A stretch of 6,370 nt of DNA from positions 1 to 6,370 of the forward strand of contig CALXTG010000059.1 of assembly GCA_944391355.1 (NCBI GenBank). The letters are read 5' to 3'. Within the stretch, counting starts at the first letter, position 1; the number at the start of each line of letters is the position of its first letter. Source of the DNA: an uncultured Alphaproteobacteria bacterium. GTDB lineage: Bacteria > Pseudomonadota > Alphaproteobacteria > RF32 > CAG-239. The translations under genes were made by a program, and so were the position numbers. Below, piece by piece: positions 6,342-6,370 of the stretch. The notes under the pieces are model-generated. The model saw only the letters and a list, made by a program, of their open reading frames with translations, ran no database searches and was not told the origin of the DNA.

Positions 6342-6370
6342 ATGTCTGATTTATTTGAAGCCACTGCGCC
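6342..6370 (+). CDS. 5' end of a gene cut by the window edge; possibly RarA-type AAA+ ATPase
   Basis: Only about ten residues are visible (MSDLFEATAP, the last from an incomplete codon). A promoter and a ribosome site stand at normal distances upstream, so a gene start is well supported. The N-terminus resembles those of alphaproteobacterial replication-associated recombination protein A (RarA/MgsA), which often begin M-S/A-D-L-F-E. Ten residues are too few to be sure, and the product call is only a suggestion. Confidence 0.6.

Overview
The window looks like ordinary chromosome from a Gram-negative bacterium, probably an alphaproteobacterium. This rests on weak evidence: the promoter style in front of the right-edge gene (CTTGCC, 17 bases, TATTTT), the N-terminus of that gene (MSDLFEATAP, reminiscent of alphaproteobacterial RarA proteins), and the general protein style. 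Base composition is mid-range in the coding core, with AT-rich spacers. No mobile element, phage gene, CRISPR array, tRNA or rRNA was seen.

Layout, left to right. (1) Plus strand, 60-998: a membrane-anchored protein with a C-terminal domain that looks like an endonuclease/exonuclease/phosphatase (EEP) fold but has lost most catalytic residues. (2) Minus strand, 995-2479: an N-terminally anchored tetratricopeptide-repeat (TPR) protein. Genes 1 and 2 converge and share a TTAA in which both TAA stops are read. (3) An 80-base divergent spacer. (4) Plus strand, 2560-4998: a Lon-family ATP-dependent protease of the YcbZ/LonH-like (COG1067) type, with Walker A and an intact Ser-Lys dyad. (5) Plus strand, 5006-5494, only 7 bases downstream: a low-molecular-weight protein tyrosine phosphatase, almost certainly cotranscribed with the protease. 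(6) A hairpin with a T-run at 5520-5548, the terminator of the minus-strand gene that follows and possibly a weak bidirectional one. (7) Minus strand, 5552-6154 (or 6193): an unrecognised membrane protein with about five hydrophobic segments and a small soluble C-terminal domain, AT-richer than its neighbours. (8) A divergent regulatory spacer with a strong sigma70-type promoter for gene 7, an 11-base-arm palindrome placed like an operator, and a second promoter with its own 7-base-arm palindrome for the gene at the right edge (start 6342, cut off by the window).

The clearest functional unit is the protease-phosphatase pair, which joins cytosolic proteolysis to phosphoprotein dephosphorylation. 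The two left-hand genes both suggest envelope-located proteins but show no direct functional link. The most interesting non-coding structure is the palindromic promoter region at 6199-6335. I did not find convincing evidence for a wholly new multi-gene system.
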